Source: Bacillota bacterium
GTDB lineage: Bacteria > Bacillota > SHA-98 > UBA4971
NCBI GenBank assembly: GCA_012842395.1
Contig: DUSX01000037.1
Location: forward strand, 1 to 64,000
Length of the DNA stretch: 64,000 nt
Direction of reading: 5' to 3'
Shown: piece after piece, positions 55,909-64,000 of the stretch
Layout of the letters: every line of letters begins with the position of its first letter
Numbering within the stretch: position 1 is the stretch's first letter
Position numbers and translations under genes: made by a program
The notes under the pieces: model-generated
Database searches by the model: none
Seen by the model: only the letters and a program-made list of their open reading frames with translations
What the model was told of the DNA's origin: nothing

Positions 55909-55912
55909 AGAG

Positions 55913-56797
55913 ATGAGCGTTGGTGCAGTGATGTTGATGGTAGTGGGGGTCGGAGCCGCGCTCGTGGGCGCGCTGGTTCTTTTCTTGAGGCGCGTATGGT
56001 TTTACCGGGACCCCGTGAGGGTCCCGCCTGACGACCCTGCGGCCATCCTGGCGCCGGCGGACGGCAAGCTCATATACGCCCGCAGGTTCACGGGCGGGAA
56101 GGTCTTTGTGGAGAAGCTGGGGAAGACGATTCCCGTGACCGAGTTATCCGGAACTGATTTCGGTGCGGGCGAATCCGGCTGGATCATAGGGGTATACATG
56201 ACGCCGCTCGACGTTCATTTCAACTACGCTCCCGTGGCAGGCACCGTGTCGCGTGTGGTTCACACTCCCGCGGCGGTGAACCTGCCGATGTTGGACCTTT
56301 GGGAATACGTCAAGCTCACTTACCTGAGGCAAGCCATCGATCTTTTCGGGCGCAGGTACCACCTGTCCAACGAGCGCAATACCATATTCATCAACGTGGA
56401 GCGGCCGTGCTCGCAAGGCCCCGGGGCTGCGGGTGGCACGGTGGGTGTGCCTGGCGCCAGGCGGACCATGATTGCCGTAGTCGAGATCGCTGATAAATTC
56501 GTCAACAAGATACGGTGCTTCGTGAAGGAGGGCGACATCCTGCGGCCCGGTCAGAAGCTGTCGTTCATAGAACGTGGGTCGCAAGTGGACCTCGTGATCC
56601 CCGGGGATGACGTCGAAATCGTTGCAAAGGTGGGGCAGCAGGTATACGGCGCCCGCACGGTGATAGCGAGGTTCAGAAACAGGGGGACGACGGGAGAGAC
56701 GGGAGAGGAAGTGCCAGAAATGGCGGAGGCGGGGCGAAGGATAGAGGGGACTACGGGGACTGCGGCGGCGGCGGGGCCGGCGGAGCCGGCGGGTTAG
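55913..56797 (+). CDS. psd: Phosphatidylserine decarboxylase-like enzyme
   Basis: 294 residues. One N-terminal membrane segment (6-26), then RVWFYRDPVRVPP and ILAPADGKLIYARR, MTPLDVHFNYAPVAG (H102), LSNERNTIFINVER, VVEIADKFVNKIRCF, and the autocleavage region FIERGSQVDLVIP with the serine at about 223 in RGS rather than the usual LGS or FGS. These pyruvoyl enzymes make phosphatidylethanolamine from phosphatidylserine. A Gly-rich insert lies at 166-182, and the last 45 residues are low-complexity. No phosphatidylserine synthase gene is nearby. Confidence 0.88.
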   Translation: MSVGAVMLMVVGVGAALVGALVLFLRRVWFYRDPVRVPPDDPAAILAPADGKLIYARRFTGGKVFVEKLGKTIPVTELSGTDFGAGESGWIIGVYMTPLDVHFNYAPVAGTVSRVVHTPAAVNLPMLDLWEYVKLTYLRQAIDLFGRRYHLSNERNTIFINVERPCSQGPGAAGGTVGVPGARRTMIAVVEIADKFVNKIRCFVKEGDILRPGQKLSFIERGSQVDLVIPGDDVEIVAKVGQQVYGARTVIARFRNRGTTGETGEEVPEMAEAGRRIEGTTGTAAAAGPAEPAG

Positions 56798-56928
56798 CGA
56801 ACGGGGGCCGCGCAAGGGGCTGCAACGACGATGGTGGGAGCGTTGGCGACGGCCGCCCAGCACGAGGCTGAGGCCTGAGCCCGTGAGACCCGGACGGGCG
56901 CGGGGCGCGGGGGCGCGAGGGCGTCGGG

Positions 56929-57774
56929 ATGCTACAGGATACGGCGGTGCTGCTGCACCAATACGGATACCTTGTCATATTCGTGGTTCTCGCCATAGAG
57001 GGAACAGGAATGCCGGGCATTCCCTTGGAGATCGTGTTCCTCGGAGCGGGTTATTTGATCCAGCACGGCCAGATGAGATTTGAATACGCCGTTGCTGCGG
57101 CGGCGCTTGGGAACACTTTTGGCAACCTCCTGGGTTACATGATGGGCGCTGCTGTACGGGTGATTGCCGGCCGTCGCAGGGATGCCCTTCACCGCCCGGG
57201 TGACCGTCAGAGCGGCGGCAGGGGGCGGCGCGGCGGGGGCGCGGACCCGGGCGAGTGCGCCGTTAACGCCCTCAAGGGAAGTGACGAGCGCCGTGCGAGG
57301 GATGTGGGCGAGCGCTACACCCGCTGTCTTTCTAAAGGTGCACCGCTCGAGGCATCCGGCCCTTCCTCCAAGCATGAGACACAAAGGCTGCCTCGACGGC
57401 TTGCTCGGGAGGGCATCCTGTCCCGAGTCGATCTCTCAGGAGTGGAGGACTGGTTCTGTAAGTACGGCGCCGCCACCGTGTTCATCGGACGCTGGTTCGG
57501 GCCCATCAGGACGCCCGCTATACTGGCGTCGGGTTTCATAGGGATTGACATACGGAAATACCTGGCGGCATCAGCCTTGGCTTCCTTCTCATGGTGTCTC
57601 ACGTGGCAACTCGGCGCATGGAAACTCGGCGAGGCGGTGGTTCGCCTGCTTGAGCCCCACGTGCTCGGGGCGCTCTGGCCGTGGCGGTGGGAGCTGTTGG
57701 CAGCCGGGGTGCTCTTTGCCACCGTCGCGCTATTAGCCCTGCGACTTATCCCCAGACCAGGTGCGTCCAAGTAA
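56929..57774 (+). CDS. DedA-family membrane protein with large hydrophilic insert
   Basis: 281 residues. DedA/SNARE-associated features are YLVIFVVLAIEGTGMPGIPLE, LGNTFGNLLGYMMG and, further on, FIGRWFGPIRTPAILASGF, which in the family are parts of the re-entrant helices involved in lipid scrambling or flipping. Between YMMGAAVRV and VEDWFCKYG some 90 residues of Arg/Gly/Ser-rich sequence replace the usual loop of about 20. It closes the cluster of phosphodiesterase, deacetylase, ligase and decarboxylase genes. Confidence 0.9.
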   Translation: MLQDTAVLLHQYGYLVIFVVLAIEGTGMPGIPLEIVFLGAGYLIQHGQMRFEYAVAAAALGNTFGNLLGYMMGAAVRVIAGRRRDALHRPGDRQSGGRGRRGGGADPGECAVNALKGSDERRARDVGERYTRCLSKGAPLEASGPSSKHETQRLPRRLAREGILSRVDLSGVEDWFCKYGAATVFIGRWFGPIRTPAILASGFIGIDIRKYLAASALASFSWCLTWQLGAWKLGEAVVRLLEPHVLGALWPWRWELLAAGVLFATVALLALRLIPRPGASK

Positions 57775-57917
57775 TTTTGCTTGATGTGCGAGGCTACAAC
57801 TGACGGGACAGACATCATCGGGGCGGCAGGATCGTGCGTTGTCCGTGTCGAAAGGTACCATTGTGCTTAGGTACTAGCGGTGGCTTCCTCTTGAAATTGA
57901 AAGGATGAGGATAGCTC

Positions 57918-58466
57918 GTGAGATTGTCTGTGGTCGATACGGAGAGGTGCATCGGCTGCCAGAGCTGCATGTTCGCGTGCGCGAGACGACTCGGGAAAGG
58001 CGGCCTCGCTGGCACGTGCATTGGGGTGAGATCCATCGGCGGCATGGAGCGGGGTTTCAAGGTGGTCGTGTGCCGAGCATGCGACGACCCACCGTGCGCG
58101 AGGGTCTGCCCTGTGGGCGCGCTTCAGGTCCGCAGGGGCGGGGGTGTGCGCCTCGATGAAGCGCGGTGCATCGGGTGCGGCCACTGCCGTGACGCCTGTG
58201 TCATCGGCGCGGTTTTCTGGGACGACGAAACGGGGAAGCCGATGATCTGCGTCCACTGCGGCTATTGCGCGAAGTTCTGCCCGCACGGCGTGCTTACCAT
58301 AGAGAGGGCCGACACGACTGAGAGCGCTGCTGCGCGCGTTGGCATGGCCACCGGAACCAGAGGAGAGAGGGCGGAGGGGCAGGAGAGCCTGGAGAGGGCC
58401 CTTGAGGCGAGCAATGTGGCACACGCAACAGAGAAGAGTGCGGAGGGGGCTGGAGCAAATGCTTAG
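57918..58466 (+). CDS. Multi-cluster 4Fe-4S ferredoxin
   Basis: 182 residues from GTG 57918. Cysteine motifs occur as CIGCQSCMFAC, CRACDDPPCARVCP, CIGCGHCRDAC and CVHCGYCAKFCP, enough for about four 4Fe-4S clusters, as in DmsB/HycB-type electron carriers. The last 45 residues are a low-complexity tail. The next gene, an aldehyde ferredoxin oxidoreductase, begins before this one ends, so the protein is very probably its electron acceptor. Confidence 0.93.
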   Translation: MRLSVVDTERCIGCQSCMFACARRLGKGGLAGTCIGVRSIGGMERGFKVVVCRACDDPPCARVCPVGALQVRRGGGVRLDEARCIGCGHCRDACVIGAVFWDDETGKPMICVHCGYCAKFCPHGVLTIERADTTESAAARVGMATGTRGERAEGQESLERALEASNVAHATEKSAEGAGANA

Positions 58467-60240
58467 GGGCGATCCTCTCGCAAACGTCCTCTACATAGAC
58501 CTTTCCAAGAAGAAGCATTGGGTCGAGCGGCGGGAGGACCTCTTCGAGAAGAGCATAGGAGGCGCGGGCGCGGCGGTCGAGCTCCTGCACGAGGAGTGCC
58601 CCCGGGGTGCCGATCCGTTTTCCCCCGAGAACCCAATCGTCTTCGCCGTGGGCCCGTTGACGGGGCTGTTTCCCCTGGCCTCGAAGACCGTTGCCATGTT
58701 CAAGTCCCCCCACACCGGTAACCTCGGCGAGAGCCATGCCGGAGGGCGAAGCGCCGTCGCCATTCGCACGGCAGGGTACGGGGCGATCGTCATCCGGGGG
58801 GCGAACGATATCCCGGGGTATGTGGCTATCCACGGCAGCGAGGTCCACTTCCGCGACGCCCGTACCCTCTGGGGCATGAGGGACAGCTTCACCGTTGGTC
58901 GCATCATCCGGGAGAACGAGCCGGCGGCCGGGCTTCGCAGCATCATGCGCATCGGCAGGGCGGGCGAGAAACTGATACCGTACGCTTGCGTTACCACGGA
59001 GAGCTACAGACATTTTGGCAGGCTGGGGCTCGGCGCGGTCTTCGGCAGCAAAAAGCTGAAGGCGGTCGTGGTGTCGGGCAAGCACTCGCTGCCGGTGGGA
59101 GGGGGAGAGGGCGCGGGGGGCGCCGCGGAATACCGGCGCGTGTACGACCAGATATACCAGGAAGCCGTTGCCTCGCCGGTCATGAAGAAATACCACGACC
59201 TCGGGACGCCGGAAAACGTCCTGCCCTTGAACGCCCTCGGTGGACTGCCAACACGTAACCTGAAGGACGCCAGGTTTGAGGGGGCTGACCGCATCTCCGG
59301 GGAGGCGCTGGCCGAGCATTACCTGGGGCGGAGGCTGGCCTGCTCCCACTGTCCGGTGGGGTGCATACACATTGCGGCGCTCCGGGAGCCTGACGAAAAC
59401 GAGCCTTACTTTTACAAGACCAGCATGATCTCTTACGACTACGAGCTTATCTACGCGCTTGGCTCTATGCTCGGCGGCTCGGACCCCGAGGGCCTTCTGA
59501 AGCTCATCGACCGCATCGAGGTCTACGGGCTTGACGCCATGAGCACAGGCGTGGTGCTGGCCTGGGCGACCGAGGCCCAGGAGCGCGGCCTCGTATCTGA
59601 GGACGCGGCAGGCGGCCTTCGGCTTGCCTGGGGCGATTATCCCGCCTACCTCGAGGCGGTGCGGCGGATCATCGAGCAGCCGAACGAGTTCTACGCGGCG
59701 CTCGCGCGCGGCGTTGAGCACGCTGCCTCGGTATACGGGGGCGAGGACTTTGCCCTCGCCTTCGGTGGCAACGAGATGCCGGGATATCACACGGGCCCCG
59801 GGGCGCACTTGGGGTTTCTGGTGGGAGCGCGGCACAGCCACCTGGACAGCGCAGGTTACAGCGTGGACCAGAAGGTGCTCATGAAGAGGCAGATCCCTCC
59901 GGACGAACTCGCGCGCGAGATCCTCAAGGAGGAACGCTGGAGGCAGGTCCTGTCCAGCCTGGTGGCGTGCTTCTTCGCGAGGGGCATATACAGCCCTGAG
60001 AGGACCGCCGCGGCCCTGCGGGTGGCCGGGTTCGAGTACACCGCCGATGACCTCAAGAGGATCGGCGCAGACATACACAGACGGAAGTACGCCTTCAAAT
60101 TCCGCGAGGGGTTTTCGTTCGAGACGCTCCGCGTGCCTGGGCGGATTTTCGAGACTCCGAGCCCAGTCGGCGCGTTGCATGAGAGGTACCTGCAGGCGGC
60201 CATTTCCAGCATCGGGGAGACAGTCGGGGCTGGTGACTAG
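58459..60240 (+). CDS. Aldehyde ferredoxin oxidoreductase (tungsten AOR family)
   Basis: 593 residues, ATG 58459 after GGAGGGGGCTGGAG, overlapping the ferredoxin gene by eight bases. The N-terminal tungstopterin-binding domain has KSIGGAGAAVELLHEECP, VGPLTGLFPLASKTVAMFKSP and GGRSAVAIRTAGYGAIVIRG. The 4Fe-4S cysteines start with CSHCPVGC, and DSAGYSVDQ follows at the C-terminal side. It oxidises aldehydes to acids (or reduces acids) with ferredoxin; the substrate is unknown. Confidence 0.95.
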   Translation: MLRGDPLANVLYIDLSKKKHWVERREDLFEKSIGGAGAAVELLHEECPRGADPFSPENPIVFAVGPLTGLFPLASKTVAMFKSPHTGNLGESHAGGRSAVAIRTAGYGAIVIRGANDIPGYVAIHGSEVHFRDARTLWGMRDSFTVGRIIRENEPAAGLRSIMRIGRAGEKLIPYACVTTESYRHFGRLGLGAVFGSKKLKAVVVSGKHSLPVGGGEGAGGAAEYRRVYDQIYQEAVASPVMKKYHDLGTPENVLPLNALGGLPTRNLKDARFEGADRISGEALAEHYLGRRLACSHCPVGCIHIAALREPDENEPYFYKTSMISYDYELIYALGSMLGGSDPEGLLKLIDRIEVYGLDAMSTGVVLAWATEAQERGLVSEDAAGGLRLAWGDYPAYLEAVRRIIEQPNEFYAALARGVEHAASVYGGEDFALAFGGNEMPGYHTGPGAHLGFLVGARHSHLDSAGYSVDQKVLMKRQIPPDELAREILKEERWRQVLSSLVACFFARGIYSPERTAAALRVAGFEYTADDLKRIGADIHRRKYAFKFREGFSFETLRVPGRIFETPSPVGALHERYLQAAISSIGETVGAGD

Positions 60241-60369
60241 GCTCTTGAGAGGCCATTTGCCGCTGCTGTCGTGCGGAGGCGGGGACGCAGACCATTCTCC
60301 TCCCAGGAGGACGTGCCTCAGCAATAGCCCGACAGGGGCACGGGGGATGCCACCGCGTTGCTGAGACAT

Positions 60370-60996
60370 TGCGCTGCTTGCGTACCTGCTGCTCCCCATC
60401 CTTGTCATGCGGCGCTTCATCACCGCGTGTGGGTTGGACCCTTGTGCTCGGAGCAGTGACAGACCGACGGAGACTAGGGTACCTTCGCCCGAAAGCGTGA
60501 AGAACGACAATCCACAGTCGTCTTGCACTCCGTTAAGGACTTCGAAGAGACCGTCCCAGTCACCTTTGAGCATATCCTTGTTCAGCTCGAATACCACAGT
60601 CTGGACTGCTGCCTTGCGCAGGAGTCATTACATCCCGAGGAGCGCATGGTACTCCCTGCCTTCGGTGTCTGTCCTTATCAGGTCTATATGGTGGACGCGA
60701 CCTAGTAGGCTGTCTAGTGGTTCAGACGGCGTTTCGATGGTTTCGATGCCGTCCACATAGTTCTCGAAGTAATCGTCCCCGTGTTCATGAATCGACGAGT
60801 TGCCTACGAATCGGTTGGCGAAGTGGGAAACGACGGTTCCTTCTGAAGAGTACACGGCCATGTTGATGACATGACATCATTCGCACAAGTAGTTTATCGA
60901 CAGGTTGTCCTTGACTATCAGGACAATGTGAGGATTAGCTTCGTACGCAAGTACCCGTCCTGTCCGACCCACAAGATGCCCCGACAGATTCACCAC
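60370..60996 (-). pseudogene. FkbM-family methyltransferase remnant
   Basis: Reading one minus-strand frame from 60996 gives LSGHLVGRTGRVLAYEANPH, then INMAVYSSEGTVVSHFANRF, VHHIDLIRTDTEGREYHALL and VVFELNKDMLKGDWDGLFEV, an FkbM methyltransferase C-terminal two-thirds (the D-x-EG-E motif is kept). The frame is interrupted by TGA at 60877-60879 and by TAA-TGA at 60625-60630. The SAM motif I region is missing; the remnant begins right at the stop of the glycosyltransferase gene. It is a 5'-truncated pseudogene, unless the stops are read through. Confidence 0.8.
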
Positions 60997-63002
60997 TAGT
61001 CAATCCACTCTACCAAACTAGGATGCGGGTCGAGGATGGATTCGTATTGCTGCTTGATACCGTATCGTGCGTTTGGATCCAGCATCTTGTATCTCCGGTA
61101 CTTGAGCTCTCGGTCAGCAGGCGTTGCCCAGCCGAAATGCTTCACTCGCAGCTCTGACCGGGCGCCGGGCAGAGCGGTCACGTTATTCGGAAGCCTGCCA
61201 CAGTGCAGCGGGGTCTCTTGCCACGTGTACTTGAACCTGGGTTGGTAGCGCACGAGGAAGACCCTGTAGGTCTTGTGAGCCTGCCAGTACGGATCTTCAC
61301 GATAGTGTGTCGGATCCCAGAAGTCGTAGAGTCGGAATGAGTAATAGTCGTAGAACGGCTGGTTGATGAGGTCGCGTATGGCAGACGTGGCCCTGTCCTC
61401 GAGCATTTCGTCTGCATCGAGAACGAGGATCCAATCCGGATTGGTGCTCACGGTGAGCTCCCACTGCTGCCTCCTCAGTTCGACCTCGTTGTGAAAACCG
61501 TGCTTCGAGTTCGAGACGATTGTCGTGGGAATGTTGCTTAGCGCCTGTCTGCACACTTCGACGGTGTCATCCTCGCTCGCGTCATCGAGAATCACGGCGG
61601 CGTCGATGTATTGCGCGGCGTGTTCGAGTACTCTGCGGAGATACCTGCCAGCTTCGTTCCGAACCAGCATGGACAGGGTGAGCCTGTTACCCTCGTACTT
61701 TGTTACTCTGGTCTGCATGAAATCTGGCAAATCGGGCTCGGGCACCCTCGTGAACTCCACCCCTCTTACCAGCCACCTTGTTTCCTTCTCAGGTCTGGTT
61801 ACGAGGACCCGGCAGTCATACAACTCGCGGAAATACCTGTCTTGTTCGACACCATGAGTCAAGACGCGGCCGGTCACAAGCGCTTCCGTTGCCTCGGAGT
61901 CTATCAAAGCCAGGCGGGAGCTCAGCACGTCAGTCCTCGAGATGAGTCTTGCTTGCATGGAAGCTCTCAGATCGTCTTCAAGACCCTTTGAGATCTCCGA
62001 CCAATAGTCTGGTGCGAGAAGCTCCATTCCGTCGTCGCGTCTTGGGTCCCTGAAGTCGAAACTCCAGAACCGTTCGACCGCTCGTTTTGCTGCAGAGAGA
62101 ATCTTGTTCATCTCGCTGCGAATCCCGTGGGATTTCAGCAACGTAGCAGCGGCCTTATGAACCGGGGCTTGCGCTTCGGTGCGGTTGGCTTCTCGGTAGT
62201 CCTTGACACGTTCGAGATCTGACTCCCTGTAAATGTGATAGGCGGGATAGCATGTGTCAACATAGAGCCTCAATCCGAGTGCTGCCGCCCGTATGCAGAA
62301 GTGTCTGTCCTCTCCCCAGAAAGACACGTTAGGGACTTCCCGAAACGAGACGCCTTTCTGAAGAGCCTCTCTCGATATCAATGTGCACGCGCCCAACCCG
62401 CCCACCTCGTACAATCCGGGCGTCTTCAGACTCTCCAGAAACGCCCGAGTCCTGGACTGGGCCTCTTCTTGGGAAATACGTTCCCCGCGTGCGTGCTCGA
62501 ACAGAGTGTATTGGTCCTGGAGCCAGACCTGGGGCAGCGGAGGCGAGTCAGGCTGCCACTGTGTCCAGAATATCTCGGACACAATCGCCCTCCCACAGGT
62601 GATGAGGTGTCGGAGGGTATCCGGGTGCAGAACGAGGTCGGAGTCGATCAAGAAGAGGTAGTCATACTCGTTTTCAAGAGCGAACCGAATCATCCGGTCC
62701 TTGTGCTCTGCGACCCTCCACACGAGGTCTTCGTTCCATCGATGGGTCTTGTCATCACAGACATAGTCTTGTCTGCCTGTCCCCACTGCACCGGTTGCAC
62801 TCTCCAAGATGAAGACCCGGCTGCCTTCCCGGTGGAACGCAGCGAGCATGGCGGATGAGTCCGGATTCTGGTTGTCATCGACGAAGGCGAAATCGGTCAA
62901 TGTACCGGAGACATCCAGCTCGGACAGGGATTTGAGGAACTCGGCCAAGATTGGCGGCTTCTGGTTTACTGGGCTTCCGATGAGCACCCTCTGAACGGTC
63001 AA
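60996..63002 (-). CDS. Two-domain glycosyltransferase
   Basis: About 668 residues. TTG 63002 (LTVQRVLIGSPVNQKPPIL) or GTG 62987 is the likely start; the frame is open further upstream to 63305 without family similarity. The N-terminal half is a GT-A glycosyltransferase (YLFLIDSDLVLHPDTLRHL, VGGLGACTLISREAL, FWGEDRHFCIRAAALG). The C-terminal half is a GT2 enzyme (LTLSMLVRNEAGRYLRRVLE, VILDDASEDDTVEVC, ILVLDADEMLEDRATS with the DxD). It probably decorates a surface glycan. The FkbM pseudogene directly downstream suggests a former glycan-modification cassette. Confidence 0.9.
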   Translation of the reverse strand: MTVQRVLIGSPVNQKPPILAEFLKSLSELDVSGTLTDFAFVDDNQNPDSSAMLAAFHREGSRVFILESATGAVGTGRQDYVCDDKTHRWNEDLVWRVAEHKDRMIRFALENEYDYLFLIDSDLVLHPDTLRHLITCGRAIVSEIFWTQWQPDSPPLPQVWLQDQYTLFEHARGERISQEEAQSRTRAFLESLKTPGLYEVGGLGACTLISREALQKGVSFREVPNVSFWGEDRHFCIRAAALGLRLYVDTCYPAYHIYRESDLERVKDYREANRTEAQAPVHKAAATLLKSHGIRSEMNKILSAAKRAVERFWSFDFRDPRRDDGMELLAPDYWSEISKGLEDDLRASMQARLISRTDVLSSRLALIDSEATEALVTGRVLTHGVEQDRYFRELYDCRVLVTRPEKETRWLVRGVEFTRVPEPDLPDFMQTRVTKYEGNRLTLSMLVRNEAGRYLRRVLEHAAQYIDAAVILDDASEDDTVEVCRQALSNIPTTIVSNSKHGFHNEVELRRQQWELTVSTNPDWILVLDADEMLEDRATSAIRDLINQPFYDYYSFRLYDFWDPTHYREDPYWQAHKTYRVFLVRYQPRFKYTWQETPLHCGRLPNNVTALPGARSELRVKHFGWATPADRELKYRRYKMLDPNARYGIKQQYESILDPHPSLVEWID

Positions 63003-63591
63003 CGGCTGTTCACACACCTTTGGTCTAGTTGGATCTCTCGGCAAGTCTCGCGCCTGAGCTACATCGACACGACCGAGTTGATGGCACCTGCGCCGAACGC
63101 ACACGGGGCATGACGCCGGACCTGTGCGACGGGCCTCAAAAACACTGAAGGCATGCAAATGACGTGCCATTCTAACGGGGGAGGGCTTCGAACTCGCAAA
63201 GTCCGGGAGTCCTACGTCTGCCAAGTGAGGATACGCATCAACTCGGCCCCTGCGCGTTGCGGCCAGTGAGAAATACCTGCGCGTTGCTGATCCCAAATGT
63301 ATCACCTAGTTCGTGTGACTCTGCCGCCCTGGGAGATCCGCTTCCTTCCTCGCTCCCTCCGCTCGTGCGGCGGTACGATGTCTTGTCTGGGAGGGCGTAC
63401 GTCGCGGGGCGACATATCATAGAAGTTAATCTGCATGTCAATAATATTAATATATGCATTGACAATGTTTGGGGCGAGATCTATGATTGATTCCGGCGGC
63501 ATCAGGAGGCGCCGAGGGGCAGCACGAGGAGGCGTGCCTTGGTTTAGATCAATCCAGGTGGTCCCGCGGAGGCGATGGGCAAGTGGCGGAC
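63003..63591. other. Intergenic region with plus-strand promoter
   Basis: About 590 bases. No supported gene. An unusually AT-rich patch at 63425-63490 contains the promoter listed next; the rest has no recognisable element. Confidence 0.5.
63459..63487 (+). promoter_or_regulatory. Sigma-A promoter for the ABC ATPase gene
   Basis: TTGACA (63459-63464), a 17-base spacer and TATGAT (63482-63487) match a housekeeping promoter and face the ABC ATPase gene, about 100 bases ahead of its start. Confidence 0.75.
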
Positions 63592-64000
63592 ATGCGAGGA
63601 AGAGCGGCGTTCGCAGTGGAGGCGATACACCTCCGTAAGGAATTTCCGAAGCGCCATACAAGACTGAGCGTGTGGGGGCTGTGGATGCGCCGGGAGGGAA
63701 GGGACGGCCAGACTGGGCGCAACGGAAGTTGCAGGCAGGTTGTCGTCGCCGTACGGGACGTGTCGTTCGCGGTGCAGCCGGGCGAGGTGTTCGGGCTCCT
63801 CGGCCCGAACGGCGCGGGCAAGACCACCACTATCCGGATGCTCTGCACGCTTCTCGAGCCAACCAGTGGCAGCGCGACCGTCAACGGCTACGATACTGTT
63901 CGCGAAGCCCCCATGGTGCGACGCAGCCTGGGGACGGTACTCACAGGCGAACGAAGTACATACTGGAAGCTGACAGGTCGCGAGAACCTCGAGTACTTCG
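63592..64000 (+). CDS. ABC transporter ATP-binding protein, N-terminal part
   Basis: Partial gene running off the window. From ATG 63592 it reads AFAVEAIHLRKEFPKR, a hydrophilic segment of about 25 residues, then VVVAVRDVSFAVQPGEVFGL with Walker A GPNGAGKTTTIRML and LGTVLTGERSTYWKLTGREN, which is typical of NatA/CcmA-like drug or daunorubicin-type export ATPases. The signature and Walker B lie outside the window. GTG 63613 is an alternative start. Confidence 0.9.
   Translation, partial: MRGRAAFAVEAIHLRKEFPKRHTRLSVWGLWMRREGRDGQTGRNGSCRQVVVAVRDVSFAVQPGEVFGLLGPNGAGKTTTIRMLCTLLEPTSGSATVNGYDTVREAPMVRRSLGTVLTGERSTYWKLTGRENLEYF

Noticed and set aside
58294-60597. 767-codon minus-strand frame
   Set aside because: Mostly the complement of the AOR gene; only its first 70 codons are real, being the end of the FkbM remnant.
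63302-63661. 119-codon minus-strand frame before the ABC ATPase
   Set aside because: It runs across the promoter and the start of the ATPase gene and has no family features.

Overview
The window looks like chromosome of a GC-rich Gram-positive (Bacillota-like), probably anaerobic bacterium. The pointers are a T-box leader, sigma-A-type promoters, strong GGAGG ribosome sites with many GTG/TTG starts, LytS/LytTR signalling, a tungsten-type aldehyde ferredoxin oxidoreductase with a ferredoxin, and a 4Fe-4S aldo-keto reductase. The lineage is an inference. No rRNA or tRNA gene was found.

1-11.8 kb is a type I-A-like CRISPR-Cas locus. It holds the end of cas6, then cas1, cas2, cas4 and csa1 (the last cysteine cluster of Csa1 is out of frame), a leader with an old transposase remnant, a 14-repeat array, and then the interference genes cas3 (helicase first, HD nuclease last), cas8-like, cas7 and cas5. 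11.8-15.3 kb is a decayed stretch: an aldo-keto reductase gene broken by a 16-bp tandem duplication and carrying a foreign glycosidase fragment, a small thiamine-binding-family gene, and a frameshifted nuclease-like gene.

15.3-25.2 kb is a sugar or polyol catabolic region: LacI regulator with a palindromic operator upstream, FAD oxidoreductase, a three-gene ABC importer, two zinc dehydrogenases and a PfkB kinase. 25.2-27.6 kb is feoAB behind a promoter overlapped by a Fur-like box. 27.7-35.3 kb (minus strand) is leuA-leuC-leuD-leuB-ilvE-proC, controlled by a T-box leader. csaA follows. 36.1-40.5 kb is a cstA transporter with a convergent lytS/lytTR pair and a candidate LytTR direct repeat upstream of cstA.

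40.8-51.2 kb is a second carbohydrate region: two Gfo/Idh dehydrogenases, an ABC importer and a very large exported alkaline phosphatase / endonuclease-exonuclease-phosphatase fusion, all on the minus strand, with a divergent ROK regulator. 51.4-57.8 kb is an envelope cluster: membrane-anchored phosphodiesterase, membrane-anchored PIG-L deacetylase, a GCS2-type ligase, a phosphatidylserine decarboxylase-like enzyme and a DedA protein. 57.9-60.2 kb encodes a ferredoxin and an aldehyde ferredoxin oxidoreductase. 60.4-63 kb has an FkbM methyltransferase pseudogene and a two-domain glycosyltransferase, and the window ends inside an ABC ATPase gene.

A thread across the window is that many conserved enzymes carry long hydrophilic, Gly/Ala/Arg/Glu-rich inserts at loop positions, and similar low-complexity DNA lies between genes.
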